DNA of 51,576 bases from Pseudomonas sp. GM80 (GCF_000282515.1 NZ_AKJD01000048.1:1-51576); one strand, 5' to 3'. Positions 19,199-29,251 are shown, counted from the first letter of the stretch. Numbers and translations are program-made. The notes: generated by a model not told the origin, from the letters alone.

Positions 19199-20168
19199 GG
19201 CACCCGACGATCGCCTGCGACAAGCGATGAAGCTTGTGCTGCTTGCCCTGCTGCCGGGGCTGCTGGTGATGTTCTGGTGGTACGGTTGGGGCGTATTGAT
19301 CAACCTGGTGCTGGCCGTTGCCACGGCTATGACCGTCGAGGTGATTGTCACTCGATTGCGCCGCCAACCCTTACAGCCGACGCTGAGTGATGGCAGCGCG
19401 ATCGTCAGCGCAACATTGCTCGCCGCCGCGTTGCCGCCCTATTGCCCGTGGTGGCTGACAGCGACGGCGGTGGCTGCAGGCCTGCTGTTCGGCAAGCATT
19501 TGTACGGCGGTGTCGGCAAAAATCCGTTCAATCCGGCGATGCTTGGTTTTGCCTTGGCCATGGTGATGTTCCCGCAACCGATGACCCATTGGCCGGCGCA
19601 CGGCCTGGATCTTTCGGCAGCGGTTCAACAAGTGTTCAATATCGGTCAGGCGCCGGACGCCTGGGTGCAGGCCACTGCACTGGACAGTCTGCGCATCAAC
19701 AAAAGCCTGACCATGGATGAACTGTTCGCCAGTCATTCGGCGTTCGGGCATTTCGGCGGTCGTGGGGTGGAATGGGTAAACCTGTCGTTTCTCGGCGGCG
19801 GGCTGTTTTTGCTACAGCGCCGCGTGATCGCCTGGCATGCACCGGTCGGCATGCTCGCCAGTCTGTTTGTGGTCAGCCTGCTGTGCTGGAACGGTTCGGG
19901 ATCGGACTCGCATGGCTCGCCGCTGTTTCATCTGCTCAGCGGTGCAACCATGCTGGGCGCGTTCTTCATCATTACCGAACCGGTCTCGGGTGCCCGAAGT
20001 TCCCTCGCCCGCCTGTTGTTTGGCGTCGGCGCCGGGCTGCTGACTTACCTGATCCGCACGTGGGGCGGCTACCCTGACGGCGTGGCGTTTGCGGTGCTGC
20101 TGATGAATCTCTGCGTACCGACGCTGGAGCGTTTTGCCGCCAGCCGCCAGCCATCGGTGCAGTCATGA
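19185..20168 (+). CDS. rnfD: Rnf/Rsx complex subunit D (flavoprotein)
   Basis: Membrane subunit of Rnf that carries covalent FMN. The 327 residues are slightly shorter than enterobacterial RsxD (about 350). The helices are clear, [19 protein letters not shown] matches the conserved cytoplasmic segment, and the flavinylation motif SGAT is intact at 252-255 (Thr255). The ATG lies within the end of rnfB and the stop overlaps rnfG (ATGA), so expression is coupled. Retention of the flavin site argues that the complex still moves electrons. Confidence 0.92.
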   Translation: MSPLEAPDDRLRQAMKLVLLALLPGLLVMFWWYGWGVLINLVLAVATAMTVEVIVTRLRRQPLQPTLSDGSAIVSATLLAAALPPYCPWWLTATAVAAGLLFGKHLYGGVGKNPFNPAMLGFALAMVMFPQPMTHWPAHGLDLSAAVQQVFNIGQAPDAWVQATALDSLRINKSLTMDELFASHSAFGHFGGRGVEWVNLSFLGGGLFLLQRRVIAWHAPVGMLASLFVVSLLCWNGSGSDSHGSPLFHLLSGATMLGAFFIITEPVSGARSSLARLLFGVGAGLLTYLIRTWGGYPDGVAFAVLLMNLCVPTLERFAASRQPSVQS

Positions 20169-20770
20169 ATCGGGCAACCCAACTGGTGACGCTGGGGCTG
20201 CTGGCACTCGTCGGTATCAGTGCAACTTATGTTGTACAGCGCATCAATACGCCGCAGATCAGCGCGCAACAGCGCTTGCTCGACAGCCGCAAACTGCTCG
20301 ACGTCCTCCCCGCAGAAGCTTACGACAACCAACCTTTGGCGCAGCCGTTGGCGTTGGTCGACCTTGCGCTTGCCCACAGCACGCTGACCGGCGGTTATCG
20401 TGCGACCAAGACCGGGCAAACGGTGGCCATATTGCTGCGCAGTGAAACTCAGGGCTATGCCGGCCCACTTGAACTGCTGATCGCGATTGATGCCAACGGC
20501 AAACTGCTCGGCGTGAAAGCCCTCAGGCAAAGCGAGACGCCTTCATTGGGCGGGCCTATCGGCGACTGGCCCAACAGCTGGCTGCAGATGTTTTCCGGGA
20601 AAACCATTGGCGATCCGCCAGACGCAGGCTGGGCGTTGAAAAAGGATCAGGGCCAGTTCGATCAGATGGCCGGCGCCACCATCACCTCCCGCGCTGCGAT
20701 CAATGCCATCCACGATGCCTTGCGCTACTTTGATCAGCATCGCGCGCAATTACTGGGGAGTGGCGCATGA
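20165..20770 (+). CDS. rnfG: Rnf/Rsx complex subunit G (flavoprotein)
   Basis: Single-helix subunit with a periplasmic FMN-binding domain. The 201 residues have an N-terminal helix (about 7-25), the conserved QSETPSLGG segment (122-130), and the flavinylation motif GATIT at 170-174 preceded by DQFDQMA-like residues. It starts and stops in 4-nt overlaps with rnfD and rnfE. It is normal in length and motifs. Confidence 0.92.
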   Translation: MNRATQLVTLGLLALVGISATYVVQRINTPQISAQQRLLDSRKLLDVLPAEAYDNQPLAQPLALVDLALAHSTLTGGYRATKTGQTVAILLRSETQGYAGPLELLIAIDANGKLLGVKALRQSETPSLGGPIGDWPNSWLQMFSGKTIGDPPDAGWALKKDQGQFDQMAGATITSRAAINAIHDALRYFDQHRAQLLGSGA

Positions 20771-21348
20771 ACCGGTCAATGGCCCTGTCGAACTCAATGA
20801 TGCTGGTGCTACTGCTGGGGGCCACGAATTCGTTGGCCGCAGCGCTGGGGACAATGCTGATGTTTGCCGTTGTGCTTGGCGGTTTCAGTTTGTGCATGCC
20901 CCCCCTGCGTTCGCGCATGGACGGCTCAAGAGCCTTGATGGCGAGTCTGTTGCTCGCGGCGACGTTAACCGGTTGCGCCGACCTCCTCGCCCAACGCTGG
21001 TTTCTGCCATGGCAGCAGGCTTTCGGCCTTTATGGCGGATTGATCGCGCTGCAATGCGTGGTGCTGGAACACAGCGGTTTCTTTCGCCAGCCGCTGGCAC
21101 AGCGCTGCAGGTTTTGCGCACGGTCTGCCGGCTTGATGTTGCTGCTCGCCGTGCTGCGCGAACTCATCGGTCACGGCACTCTCGGCCGGGGATTGTCCGA
21201 ACACTGGCACGGTCTGGTTTTATTCCGCGACGGGCTGCCTCTGGTAACCCTGGTACCCGGCGCATTCCTGCTGCTGGGGCTGTTGCTTGCCGCCCGGGAG
21301 GCGTGGACCCGCTCGAACTCAATTTCCAAGGAATCGCATCGCCCATGA
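20767..21348 (+). CDS. rnfE: Rnf/Rsx complex subunit E, partial cysteine loss
   Basis: Integral membrane partner of RnfA. The 193 residues are divergent and shorter than enterobacterial RsxE (about 230). ATNSLAAALGTML aligns with the ATNALGLGLAT segment, but the cysteine that normally precedes it (LGLCPLLAVT) is replaced by a hydrophobic run (MMLVLLLG). The second ligand cysteine survives as Cys97 in ALQCVVLEHSG. LRELIGHGTLG and VPGAFLLLGLLLA match the conserved C-terminal part. It overlaps nth by 4 nt. Identification relies on position and on these segments. Confidence 0.85.
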   Translation: MNRSMALSNSMMLVLLLGATNSLAAALGTMLMFAVVLGGFSLCMPPLRSRMDGSRALMASLLLAATLTGCADLLAQRWFLPWQQAFGLYGGLIALQCVVLEHSGFFRQPLAQRCRFCARSAGLMLLLAVLRELIGHGTLGRGLSEHWHGLVLFRDGLPLVTLVPGAFLLLGLLLAAREAWTRSNSISKESHRP

Positions 21349-21983
21349 ATGCCGCAAAACGTCTTGAGATCTTTCGCAGACTGCATGAAGACAATCCCGA
21401 GCCGAAGACTGAACTGGCGTATTCCTCGCCTTTCGAATTGCTGATTGCGGTGATTCTCTCGGCGCAATCGACCGATGTCGGCGTCAACAAGGCCACGGCG
21501 AAACTGTTCCCGGTCGCCAATACACCGGCAGCGATTCATGCCTTGGGCGTCGAAGGGTTGTCCGAATACATCAAGACCATCGGCCTCTATAACAGCAAAG
21601 CGAAAAACGTCATCGAGACCTGCCGCTTGCTGGTCGAGCGCCACGGCAGTGAAGTGCCCCAAACGCGCGAAGAGCTGGAAGCCTTGCCCGGCGTGGGTCG
21701 CAAGACTGCCAACGTGGTGCTCAACACCGCATTTCGCCAATTGACCATGGCGGTCGACACGCACATTTTTCGCGTCAGCAACCGCACCGGCATCGCCCCG
21801 GGCAAGAATGTGGTCGAAGTTGAAAAAAAGCTGATGAAGTTTGTACCCAAGGAATTCCTGCTCGATTCCCATCACTGGCTGATTCTGCACGGACGCTACG
21901 TGTGCCTGGCGCGCAAGCCACGCTGCGGCAGCTGTCGGATCGAAGATTTGTGCGAGTACAAAGACAAAACCTCGGACGATTGA
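21345..21983 (+). CDS. nth: Endonuclease III
   Basis: DNA glycosylase/AP lyase for oxidised pyrimidines in base-excision repair. The 212 residues have the helix-hairpin-helix LPGVGRKTANVV with catalytic Lys120, Asp138 in VDTHIFR, and the [4Fe-4S] loop Cys187, 194, 197, 203, numbered as in E. coli. The ATG at 21345 overlaps the rnfE stop, so it is the last gene of the rnf operon and is translationally coupled. The same linkage of rnf and nth exists in E. coli and P. aeruginosa. Confidence 0.97.
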   Translation: MNAAKRLEIFRRLHEDNPEPKTELAYSSPFELLIAVILSAQSTDVGVNKATAKLFPVANTPAAIHALGVEGLSEYIKTIGLYNSKAKNVIETCRLLVERHGSEVPQTREELEALPGVGRKTANVVLNTAFRQLTMAVDTHIFRVSNRTGIAPGKNVVEVEKKLMKFVPKEFLLDSHHWLILHGRYVCLARKPRCGSCRIEDLCEYKDKTSDD

Positions 21984-22089
21984 CTGGCTATTAGGTTTAT
22001 CGATTCGTCGATTGAAAAAATCTTTTTTACCCGCCGCTGGATTGTCGATATAAGGGGCGCCAAAGGCATTATTCGCCGGGAGTCAGCTT

Positions 22090-22266
22090 ATGAGTAGCGA
22101 CAAAGAGCAACTGGATATAGATGACGATATCGCTGCAGAAACTGATGACGCCGAACCTGTGGTCGAAGTCGCCAAGACCAATCTGAGCAAGCGCCGCACT
22201 ATCGATAACATGTTGGAGGAGCGCCGTTTGCAGAAGCAATTGGCCGATTACGATTTTGATGACTGA
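22090..22266 (+). CDS. PA3496-like small acidic protein
   Basis: A 58-residue protein starting MSSDKEQLDIDDDIAAE. It has a very acidic first half and a basic, helix-prone second half (SKRRTIDNMLEERRLQKQL), ending YDFDD. It corresponds by position and style to PA3496 next to nth in P. aeruginosa, described in some databases as a putative envelope-integrity or regulatory protein. Function is unknown. It lies 106 bp after nth and is closed by its own terminator. The frame keeps the local codon bias. Confidence 0.75.
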   Translation: MSSDKEQLDIDDDIAAETDDAEPVVEVAKTNLSKRRTIDNMLEERRLQKQLADYDFDD

Positions 22267-22272
22267 TACTTG

Positions 22273-22300
22273 AAAGCCTCCCGAACGGAGGCTTTTTTTT
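22273..22300 (+). terminator. Terminator after the PA3496-like gene
   Basis: Stem AAAGCCTCC with its complement and a short loop, followed by eight Ts, 7 bp after the stop codon. Confidence 0.88.
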
Positions 22301-22354
22301 GCCTGCTACCCGCTGAAACCGATCGGCCCATGATCCTGTCGTGCGGCGAAATGA

Positions 22355-22981
22355 TCAGACGAGCCCATTACGCTGCGCCAACTCAATCAGATCCACCAGA
22401 GATCGCGCATTAAGCTTGAGCAACAAGCGCGTCTTGTAGGTGCTGACAGTCTTGTTACTCAAAAACATGCCATCGGCGATTACCTTGTTGGTTTTACCCC
22501 GCGCCAATTGTTGCAGGACCATCATTTCTCGCCCGGAAAGTCGATCGACCATATCGGCTTCGCTGGCATTGCCCAAACTGGTACGCACTGTATGCAATGC
22601 CTGATTGGGAAAATAACTATAGCCCGACAATACCGCCTTGATCGCACTGAGCAACTCCGTCAAATCCTGCTGTTTGCAAACATAACCCGCAGCGCCCGAT
22701 TGCATGCACCGCATGGAAAAGTGCCCCGGTGCCTGAGACGTCAACACCAGGACTTTCATCGGCATGGCCACTGAACTTAATCGTGCAATAACTTCCAGGC
22801 CATCAAGTTTGGGAATGCCGATGTCCAGTATCACGATGTCAGGCATTTGTTCGCGCGCCAGTTGCAACGCATCCACACCATTATCGGTTTCCGCGATGAC
22901 TTCGTAGCCATGACGTTCCATCAGCATACGTACCGCAAGACGAATGACGGGGTGATCATCCACGATCAGCACTTTATTCAT
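22355..22981 (-). CDS. LuxR/NarL-family response regulator, orphan
   Basis: Two-component transcription factor of 208 residues. The receiver has Asp8-Asp9, the phosphorylation site Asp53 (IVILDIGIPKLDG) and Lys103 (VCKQQ). The C-terminal LuxR helix-turn-helix (LSGREMMVLQQLARGKTNKVIA to TVSTYKTRLLLKL) follows. The layout is BvgA/EvgA-like. The start MNKVLIVDDHP at 22981 is the family start; 14 upstream in-frame codons lack homology. No histidine kinase gene is adjacent, so its partner is elsewhere. Target genes are unknown. Confidence 0.88.
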   Translation of the reverse strand: MNKVLIVDDHPVIRLAVRMLMERHGYEVIAETDNGVDALQLAREQMPDIVILDIGIPKLDGLEVIARLSSVAMPMKVLVLTSQAPGHFSMRCMQSGAAGYVCKQQDLTELLSAIKAVLSGYSYFPNQALHTVRTSLGNASEADMVDRLSGREMMVLQQLARGKTNKVIADGMFLSNKTVSTYKTRLLLKLNARSLVDLIELAQRNGLV

Positions 22982-23417
22982 GGGCAGGTCCAATTTCGCT
23001 GTTCGAATTTCTAGAACCCGCACCTTAGCTCAGTCATATCGCCCGTGGCATGACGGAGTTCCCTTGCACTTGCAGCGAAAGACGTGCCCTACAGTCAATG
23101 AAGATTATTCCTACAAAAAATGCATTTGAAACGTTCAGGCAAGCGGAACTTAATGCTTGCCGGTTATTTTTCTCACCCTGTGACGTTCCTCGACATCCCG
23201 TCTGACACCCATGGAACCCTTCTCCTGCGAGCGGCCAACGGGTGCCTGTTTGCAAGCTGCAAGTCGCAAGCCGCGAAAACAACGGCGCGTCAAAAACTAT
23301 GCAACAAGAAACTTCAAGACAGCAGATAGCTTTTGATACCGGCCACTGACACTAATAACATCCGTTAAACCCGGCACAAACTAACAGACAACTTAAAACA
23401 ACCTGGAGCGTCACCCA
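22982..23417. other. 436-bp gap without a recognised gene
   Basis: This is the divergent region between the orphan regulator and the membrane-protein gene. It is less GC-rich than its surroundings. A short open frame (about 23120-23329) has no start context or recognisable product. I see no repeat, RNA gene or terminator. Promoters of both flanking genes must lie here but no convincing boxes were found. Confidence 0.5.
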
Positions 23418-24053
23418 ATGAGAAGAAAAAACATACTGAATATAAAAAGAAAAATATCCAACCCGATGACAGTGATCGCCATATTCGCTTTTATCTCAGA
23501 GACTTCGGCTGCGGTTTCATTGCCTTTTCTGGACAATGCCGAACGGGAGATTTACATCTGGTTTCTTATCAGTTTTCCTTTTTACCTGTTACTTCTTTTC
23601 TTCATCACACTCAACTTCAACTACCGCTCTCTCTACGCCCCTTCTGACTTCGACAAGGATGACCACTTCCTGAAAGCGTTTGAGGACAACAAACCCATCG
23701 GACGCCAACGGCGCGCAGACAATTCACCCGATCCTCCCCTGGCAGGGTGCCGCGTAAACTCCCCTTGGGTCGAGTACTGTATTCAACTGTCGAAATCAAC
23801 GAACACACTGTCCGTCATTGATGTGCGCCTGATGAGCACCCAGAGTGAATTCGAGCAGTTAAAGGAGGACTTTCCACTGCCCGGCAAACACTCGCCGCGC
23901 ATTATTCTGTTCCTCACTGACTCGACATCAGATGGACAACTCAAGCCCGTCATACTCTGCCACATCAAACACATCAGGAAGACCGCAGGCAGCACAATCT
24001 ACATGGTGTACAACGCGAGCACACAGGTGGCGACAACGCTGAGAGGACATTGA
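23418..24053 (+). CDS. Unknown two-helix membrane protein
   Basis: A 211-residue protein of unknown function. It has a basic N-terminus (MRRKNILNIKRK), one hydrophobic segment at about 17-38, a short loop (PFLDNAEREIYI), a second helix at about 45-66, and a soluble C-terminal domain of about 145 residues with mixed composition. GGAG lies about 11 nt before the ATG. The segment NFNYRSLYAPSDF is a string I associate with other uncharacterised Pseudomonas membrane proteins. Base composition is poorer in GC than flanking core genes, which suggests an accessory gene. It ends before a terminator shared with argG. Confidence 0.65.
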   Translation: MRRKNILNIKRKISNPMTVIAIFAFISETSAAVSLPFLDNAEREIYIWFLISFPFYLLLLFFITLNFNYRSLYAPSDFDKDDHFLKAFEDNKPIGRQRRADNSPDPPLAGCRVNSPWVEYCIQLSKSTNTLSVIDVRLMSTQSEFEQLKEDFPLPGKHSPRIILFLTDSTSDGQLKPVILCHIKHIRKTAGSTIYMVYNASTQVATTLRGH

Positions 24054-24143
24054 CCGGCGGGTGAAAAGCTTGCAAGAAAGACACGCCAGCATTGGCGCAA
24101 GACACTGCACGAGAAAGATTCGGCAAGTGAAAGACTTTTGAAC

Positions 24144-24181
24144 AACAACGCCCTTGCCAGAGTGACAAGGGCGTTGTTTTT
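24144..24181. terminator. Bidirectional terminator between the unknown gene and argG
   Basis: An 11-bp stem CAACGCCCTTG with its complement, flanked by GTTTTT on the plus side and AACAACAA on the minus side. It lies between two convergent genes and is strongest on the plus strand. Confidence 0.78.
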
Positions 24182-24199
24182 ATTGCGCGTCTGAAGGGA

Positions 24200-25417
<1,218 letters not shown>

Positions 25418-25546
25418 GCCATCACTCCACGGGGTTCTACGGAAAGCCGAGGAGTCTACCGCTCAAACGCGATAATTTACAGAGGCGCGACAGCTTAAGA
25501 CGACAAAGCGACAGAATCTGTCGAGAGCGCGACGATGACCGCTGGG

Positions 25547-26467
25547 TCAGGAAGTCGCTGCAGTGCTGGCTGGGGTGCTCGCTTGCGGCGCCGGAGCGGT
25601 GACCGGAGCCACGCGCGCCAGTTTGACATTGACCCGGCGGTTCTTCGCGCGATTGGCCGCATTGCTGTTCGGCACGATCGGGTATTGCTCGCCATGGAAA
25701 CGCACGGTGATCTGCGATTCCTGAATGCCGTTGGCCTTGAAGAAGTCGACCACCGCCAGCGCCCGGCGGCGTGACAGTTCGCGGTTGGTCAGGCGATTGC
25801 CGCTGTTGTCGGAATGGCCATCGAGTTCGATGTGATTGACCGTCGGATCGGCCTTCATGTATTCGAGCATCACCTGCAGCTTGGCCTTCGCGGCGGCGTC
25901 CAGATCAACGCCCTCGCCAGGGAAGCCGATTTGCGACTGCTTGATCTGGTCGAAATTCTGCGGCAGCAATTTCGCCACGCAGGACTGATAGTCGTTAAAC
26001 GCCTTGCTGAATTTCACCGGCAATAAACGTACTTCCGACACGCGGCCATCGCCTGAAGCACGGCGCACGACCGGACTGCGACCGTCAAGCAGACCGCTGA
26101 TCAGACCGCCGGCCTGGGACTGCGAACTGCTGAACAATACGTTGCCACTGCCAAGCCTGACATTGCCCAGATTGATGTCGCCACGCCCCGGCTGCCATGG
26201 CGCTGCAGCGGCCAGCAGAGTCGCCGAACCGCCGCCAAGCATGGCGTTGTAGGCATTCAGACGGAAGATCGCCTGCTCGCCCGCCTTGCGCACGAACTCG
26301 CCCGAGCCGAAATCGGTGATCGGCTGGCTCAGGCGACATTCGAACTTGTCGCCGGCGACCGTCCACTCAATGTTCTCCAGACGTGTCTGGTACGTGAGCG
26401 CCATCGCGGGGAGGCTGGCAAACACACTGAGCAAGGCTAAATAACGCTGGCGCACGGGAGGCTCCAT
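25547..26467 (-). CDS. motY: Flagellar stator-associated OmpA-family protein MotY
   Basis: Periplasmic T-ring component that helps anchor the flagellar stator. The 306 residues have a signal peptide ending PAMA, an N-terminal MotY domain (about 20-160; SQPITDFGSGEFVRKAGEQ) and a C-terminal OmpA-like peptidoglycan-binding domain (LDGHSDNSGNRLTNRELSRRR). The tail is Pro/Ala/Thr-rich. ATG at 26467 is preferred over a GTG five codons earlier, though neither has a strong ribosome-binding site. The order argG-motY-pyrC-rnt matches P. aeruginosa. No other flagellar gene is nearby, which is usual for motY. Confidence 0.9.
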   Translation of the reverse strand: MEPPVRQRYLALLSVFASLPAMALTYQTRLENIEWTVAGDKFECRLSQPITDFGSGEFVRKAGEQAIFRLNAYNAMLGGGSATLLAAAAPWQPGRGDINLGNVRLGSGNVLFSSSQSQAGGLISGLLDGRSPVVRRASGDGRVSEVRLLPVKFSKAFNDYQSCVAKLLPQNFDQIKQSQIGFPGEGVDLDAAAKAKLQVMLEYMKADPTVNHIELDGHSDNSGNRLTNRELSRRRALAVVDFFKANGIQESQITVRFHGEQYPIVPNSNAANRAKNRRVNVKLARVAPVTAPAPQASTPASTAATS

Positions 26468-26615
26468 TGGCTTCTGAAACACAAAGACCGATTCACACTA
26501 TGTTTACGGCATACCTACGGGATATCGGAAGCTTCCCGCAAAACTTGATAGCGAGTGCCTGCAAGAGTCTTTTCCGGTAGCATTCGCCTCAGTTTGACCC
26601 GCCTGGAATCCCCTC

Positions 26616-27662
26616 ATGTCCGACCGCCTGACCCTGCTGCGTCCCGACGACTGGCACATTCATCTTCGCGATGGTGCCGTGTTGACCAATACCGTTGCCG
26701 ATGTTGCGCGCACTTTTGGCCGCGCGATCATCATGCCCAACCTGGTACCTCCGGTGCGCAACGCCGCTGAAGCCGACGGCTATCGCCAGCGGATTCTCGC
26801 TGCCCGCCCGGCCGGCAGTCGCTTTGAGCCGCTGATGGTGCTGTACCTCACCGACCGCACCCAGCCCGAAGAAATTCGTGAAGCCAAGGCCAGCGGTTTT
26901 GTCTACGCCGCCAAGCTGTACCCGGCCGGGGCAACCACCAACTCCGATTCCGGCGTGACCAGCATCGACAAGATTTTGCCGGCGATCGAAGCCATGGCCG
27001 AAGTCGGCATGCCGCTGTTGATCCACGGTGAAGTCACCCGTGGCGACGTCGATGTGTTCGACCGCGAAAAGATTTTCATCGATGAGCACATGCGCCGCGT
27101 GGTCGAGCGTTTCCCGACGTTGAAAGTGGTGTTCGAACACATCACCACCGCTGACGCCGTGCAGTTCGTCAACGAGGCTTCGGCCAACGTTGGTGCAACC
27201 ATCACCGCGCATCACCTGCTCTACAACCGCAACCACATGCTGGTGGGCGGGATTCGGCCGCACTTCTATTGCCTGCCGATCCTCAAGCGCAACACACACC
27301 AGGAAGCCCTGCTCGACGCCGCCACCAGCGGCAGCGCGAAGTTCTTCCTTGGCACCGATTCGGCGCCGCACGCCCAGCACGCCAAGGAAGCCGCTTGTGG
27401 CTGCGCCGGCTGCTACACCGCGTACGCCGCCATCGAGATGTACGCCGAAGCCTTCGAACAGCGTAATGCGCTGGACAAACTCGAAGCCTTCGCCAGCCTC
27501 AACGGCCCGCGTTTCTATGGCCTGCCGGCAAACACCGATCGCATCACCCTGGTTCGTGAAGAATGGACCGCCCCGACCAGCCTGCCGTTTGGCGAGCTGA
27601 CCGTTATCCCGCTGCGCGCCGGTGAAAAACTGCGCTGGCGCCTGCTGGAGGAACACGCGTGA
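26616..27662 (+). CDS. pyrC: Dihydroorotase
   Basis: Zinc enzyme closing the dihydroorotate ring in pyrimidine synthesis. It is 348 residues like E. coli PyrC. Metal ligands are visible: His14 and His16 (HIHLRDG), the carboxylated Lys100 (YAAKLYPAG), the [10 protein letters not shown] histidine, and LGTDSAPHA with the catalytic Asp. The stop overlaps rnt (4 nt, GTGA), so the two are co-translated. It is catalytically complete, unlike inactive PyrC' proteins. Confidence 0.97.
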   Translation: MSDRLTLLRPDDWHIHLRDGAVLTNTVADVARTFGRAIIMPNLVPPVRNAAEADGYRQRILAARPAGSRFEPLMVLYLTDRTQPEEIREAKASGFVYAAKLYPAGATTNSDSGVTSIDKILPAIEAMAEVGMPLLIHGEVTRGDVDVFDREKIFIDEHMRRVVERFPTLKVVFEHITTADAVQFVNEASANVGATITAHHLLYNRNHMLVGGIRPHFYCLPILKRNTHQEALLDAATSGSAKFFLGTDSAPHAQHAKEAACGCAGCYTAYAAIEMYAEAFEQRNALDKLEAFASLNGPRFYGLPANTDRITLVREEWTAPTSLPFGELTVIPLRAGEKLRWRLLEEHA

Positions 27663-28336
27663 GTGAAGACCATTTCGACGACGAACTGGACGGTCAAAGT
27701 GGTGGTGGCAGTTCCCGTCACCCAATGGCAGCACGCTTTCGCGGCTATCTGCCGGTAGTCGTCGACGTAGAAACCGGTGGCTTCAACTCGGCCACCGATG
27801 CGTTGCTGGAGATTGCTGCGACCACCATCGCCATGGATGAAAAGGGTTTCGTATACCCCGACCACACCTACTTCTTCCGCGTTGAGCCGTTCGAAGGCGC
27901 CAACATCGAAGCAGCAGCGCTGGAGTTCACCGGGATCAAGCTCGATCACCCACTGCGCATGGCCGTCAGCGAAGAAACCGCGCTGACCGACATCTTCCGT
28001 GGCATTCGCAAAGCGCTGAAGGCCAACGGCTGCAAGCGCGCGATTCTGGTCGGCCACAACAGCAGCTTCGACCTCGGCTTCCTCAACGCTGCGGTCGCGC
28101 GTCTGGACATGAAGCGCAACCCGTTCCACCCATTCTCCAGCTTCGACACCGCGACACTGGCCGGTCTGGCCTACGGTCAAACCGTACTGGCAAAAGCCTG
28201 CCAAGCCGCCGACATCGATTTCGACGGCCGTGAGGCGCACTCCGCGCGTTACGACACCGAAAAAACCGCTGAGCTGTTCTGTGGCATCGTCAACCGCTGG
28301 AAACAGATGGGCGGCTGGGAAGATTTCGACGACTGA
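27659..28336 (+). CDS. rnt: Ribonuclease T
   Basis: DEDD-family 3'-5' exoribonuclease that trims tRNA and rRNA ends. The 225 residues have exonuclease motif I VVDVETGG (Asp36, Glu38), motif [14 protein letters not shown] and motif [20 protein letters not shown] start is used, overlapping the pyrC stop. The first 30 residues are acidic and glycine/serine-rich. Its terminator is the left copy of a 43-bp direct repeat. Confidence 0.97.
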   Translation: MSEDHFDDELDGQSGGGSSRHPMAARFRGYLPVVVDVETGGFNSATDALLEIAATTIAMDEKGFVYPDHTYFFRVEPFEGANIEAAALEFTGIKLDHPLRMAVSEETALTDIFRGIRKALKANGCKRAILVGHNSSFDLGFLNAAVARLDMKRNPFHPFSSFDTATLAGLAYGQTVLAKACQAADIDFDGREAHSARYDTEKTAELFCGIVNRWKQMGGWEDFDD

Positions 28337-28349
28337 TCCTCGTTGAGTA

Positions 28350-28392
28350 AATCCCGCGCATAAAAAAACCGGCCACTTGGGCCGGTTTTTTT
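28350..28392. repeat. 43-bp direct repeat, left copy, with terminator
   Basis: It contains a hairpin AAACCGGCC...GGCCGGTTT with seven As before and seven Ts after, so it works as a terminator in both directions. The same 43 bases occur without mismatch at 29439-29481. Here it ends rnt, and it begins one base after the toxin-like gene's stop codon on the other strand. Confidence 0.95.
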
Positions 28393-28393
28393 A

Positions 28394-28807
28394 TTAATGC
28401 TTATACAGTCTGAATTCTCGATCAATCCACACGACATAAAAAATCCGATGGTTTTTGTAACCCACCATCGCTACACGCTCGAAAGCCCGAAACACCAACA
28501 ATCTGACATCACCTGTTAAAAAAGCAGGTATCCCCACTTTCAGGCTGTTTCTCTCAATTGTTTCACACCCATACCGATGCCTATGCTCCTTGCGCAATTC
28601 TCTCCAAGGTATCTTTCCCAGGATCCTGAGACGCTCAAGCATTTTCGACCGTTCGACGGCCTCGCAATCTTGAATGCACCAGCCATTCTGCAAATACTCA
28701 AATGAGAAAACCGGAGGTCGCGCTTCCGATGAGTCCATTTCGATTGTGGACGTCCGTGCCGTTACTATCACCGCCGCATCGCGTTCCCTGCGTTTGAACT
28801 TGGCCAT
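28394..28807 (-). CDS. Putative toxin of a Panacea-type toxin-antitoxin pair
   Basis: A 137-residue basic protein. I do not recognise its family with certainty. Features are a lysine/arginine-rich start (MAKFKRRERD), a segment LRILGKIPWRELRKEHRHRYG, the stretch IPAFLTGDVRLLVFRAF, and a C-terminal beta-rich end AMVGYKNHRIFYVVWIDREF with a final Tyr-Lys-His. That ending recalls small RNase or ribosome-targeting toxins, but this is impression only. It follows the Panacea gene with 3 nt between stop and start (TGAAAAATG), the tight coupling usual in toxin-antitoxin operons. The region is lower in GC than its neighbours and lies between direct repeats. Confidence 0.6.
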   Translation of the reverse strand: MAKFKRRERDAAVIVTARTSTIEMDSSEARPPVFSFEYLQNGWCIQDCEAVERSKMLERLRILGKIPWRELRKEHRHRYGCETIERNSLKVGIPAFLTGDVRLLVFRAFERVAMVGYKNHRIFYVVWIDREFRLYKH

Positions 28808-28810
28808 TTT

Positions 28811-29251
28811 TCAGTTCACCAAATGCTCCCGAAAATACTCCTGCATCTCGCAGGCGGGAATTTCTCGGCTGAACTCCCCTTCCTTGAAGTTTTTACGCCA
28901 TGGGGCCTCTTCATGCGTCAACTGGCGCAGTTTCCACGCCGAGAATTGGCCATAAACGTCGAACACTTCGTTGAGCAGAGTTTGTTGTTTGCTACTGAAA
29001 ACATCGGGATTGAAATCACTTGGAGGAGGAATGGCACTCGATCCAAATTGGCTGAATCTTCGATACAGATCCGGAACCACTGGCCCATGCATCCACGCTT
29101 CCAGCTTTTCAGGGAAGAGAGCCTCGCCATGGACTGCCAGACTGAACCCTTGCGCGTAATAAACCATTTTTTGAATCTTGAGATTGGAGATCTCGCCCTC
29201 ATGCCCTTCCAGGCAGAGGAAATAATCCGCAACGTCCAAGCTACTCGGCAT
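28811..29251 (-). CDS. Panacea-domain (DUF4065, SocA-like) antitoxin
   Basis: A 146-residue protein with the Panacea signature: SSLDVADYFLCLEG, ISNLKIQKMVYYAQGFSLAVHGEALF, LEAWMHGPVVPDLYRRF, and the helical end FSAWKLRQLTHEEAPWR. Panacea proteins neutralise varied toxins encoded beside them. The start at 29251 has GGAAGGGG 6 nt upstream; two upstream in-frame ATGs (29281, 29272) are less well placed. The partner gene lies immediately downstream. An imperfect dyad at 29300-29315 (CTGAGGCTCGATTCAG) is a possible operator. Confidence 0.8.
   Translation of the reverse strand: MPSSLDVADYFLCLEGHEGEISNLKIQKMVYYAQGFSLAVHGEALFPEKLEAWMHGPVVPDLYRRFSQFGSSAIPPPSDFNPDVFSSKQQTLLNEVFDVYGQFSAWKLRQLTHEEAPWRKNFKEGEFSREIPACEMQEYFREHLVN

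Noticed and set aside
19185..21348. Possibility that the divergent rnfD/G/E are decaying pseudogenes
   Set aside because: All frames are intact with tight overlaps, and the flavinylation motifs of RnfD and RnfG are preserved, which argues for continued function.
23120..23329. 69-codon frame upstream of the unknown membrane protein
   Set aside because: No ribosome-binding site, low-complexity translation and no resemblance to a known protein.
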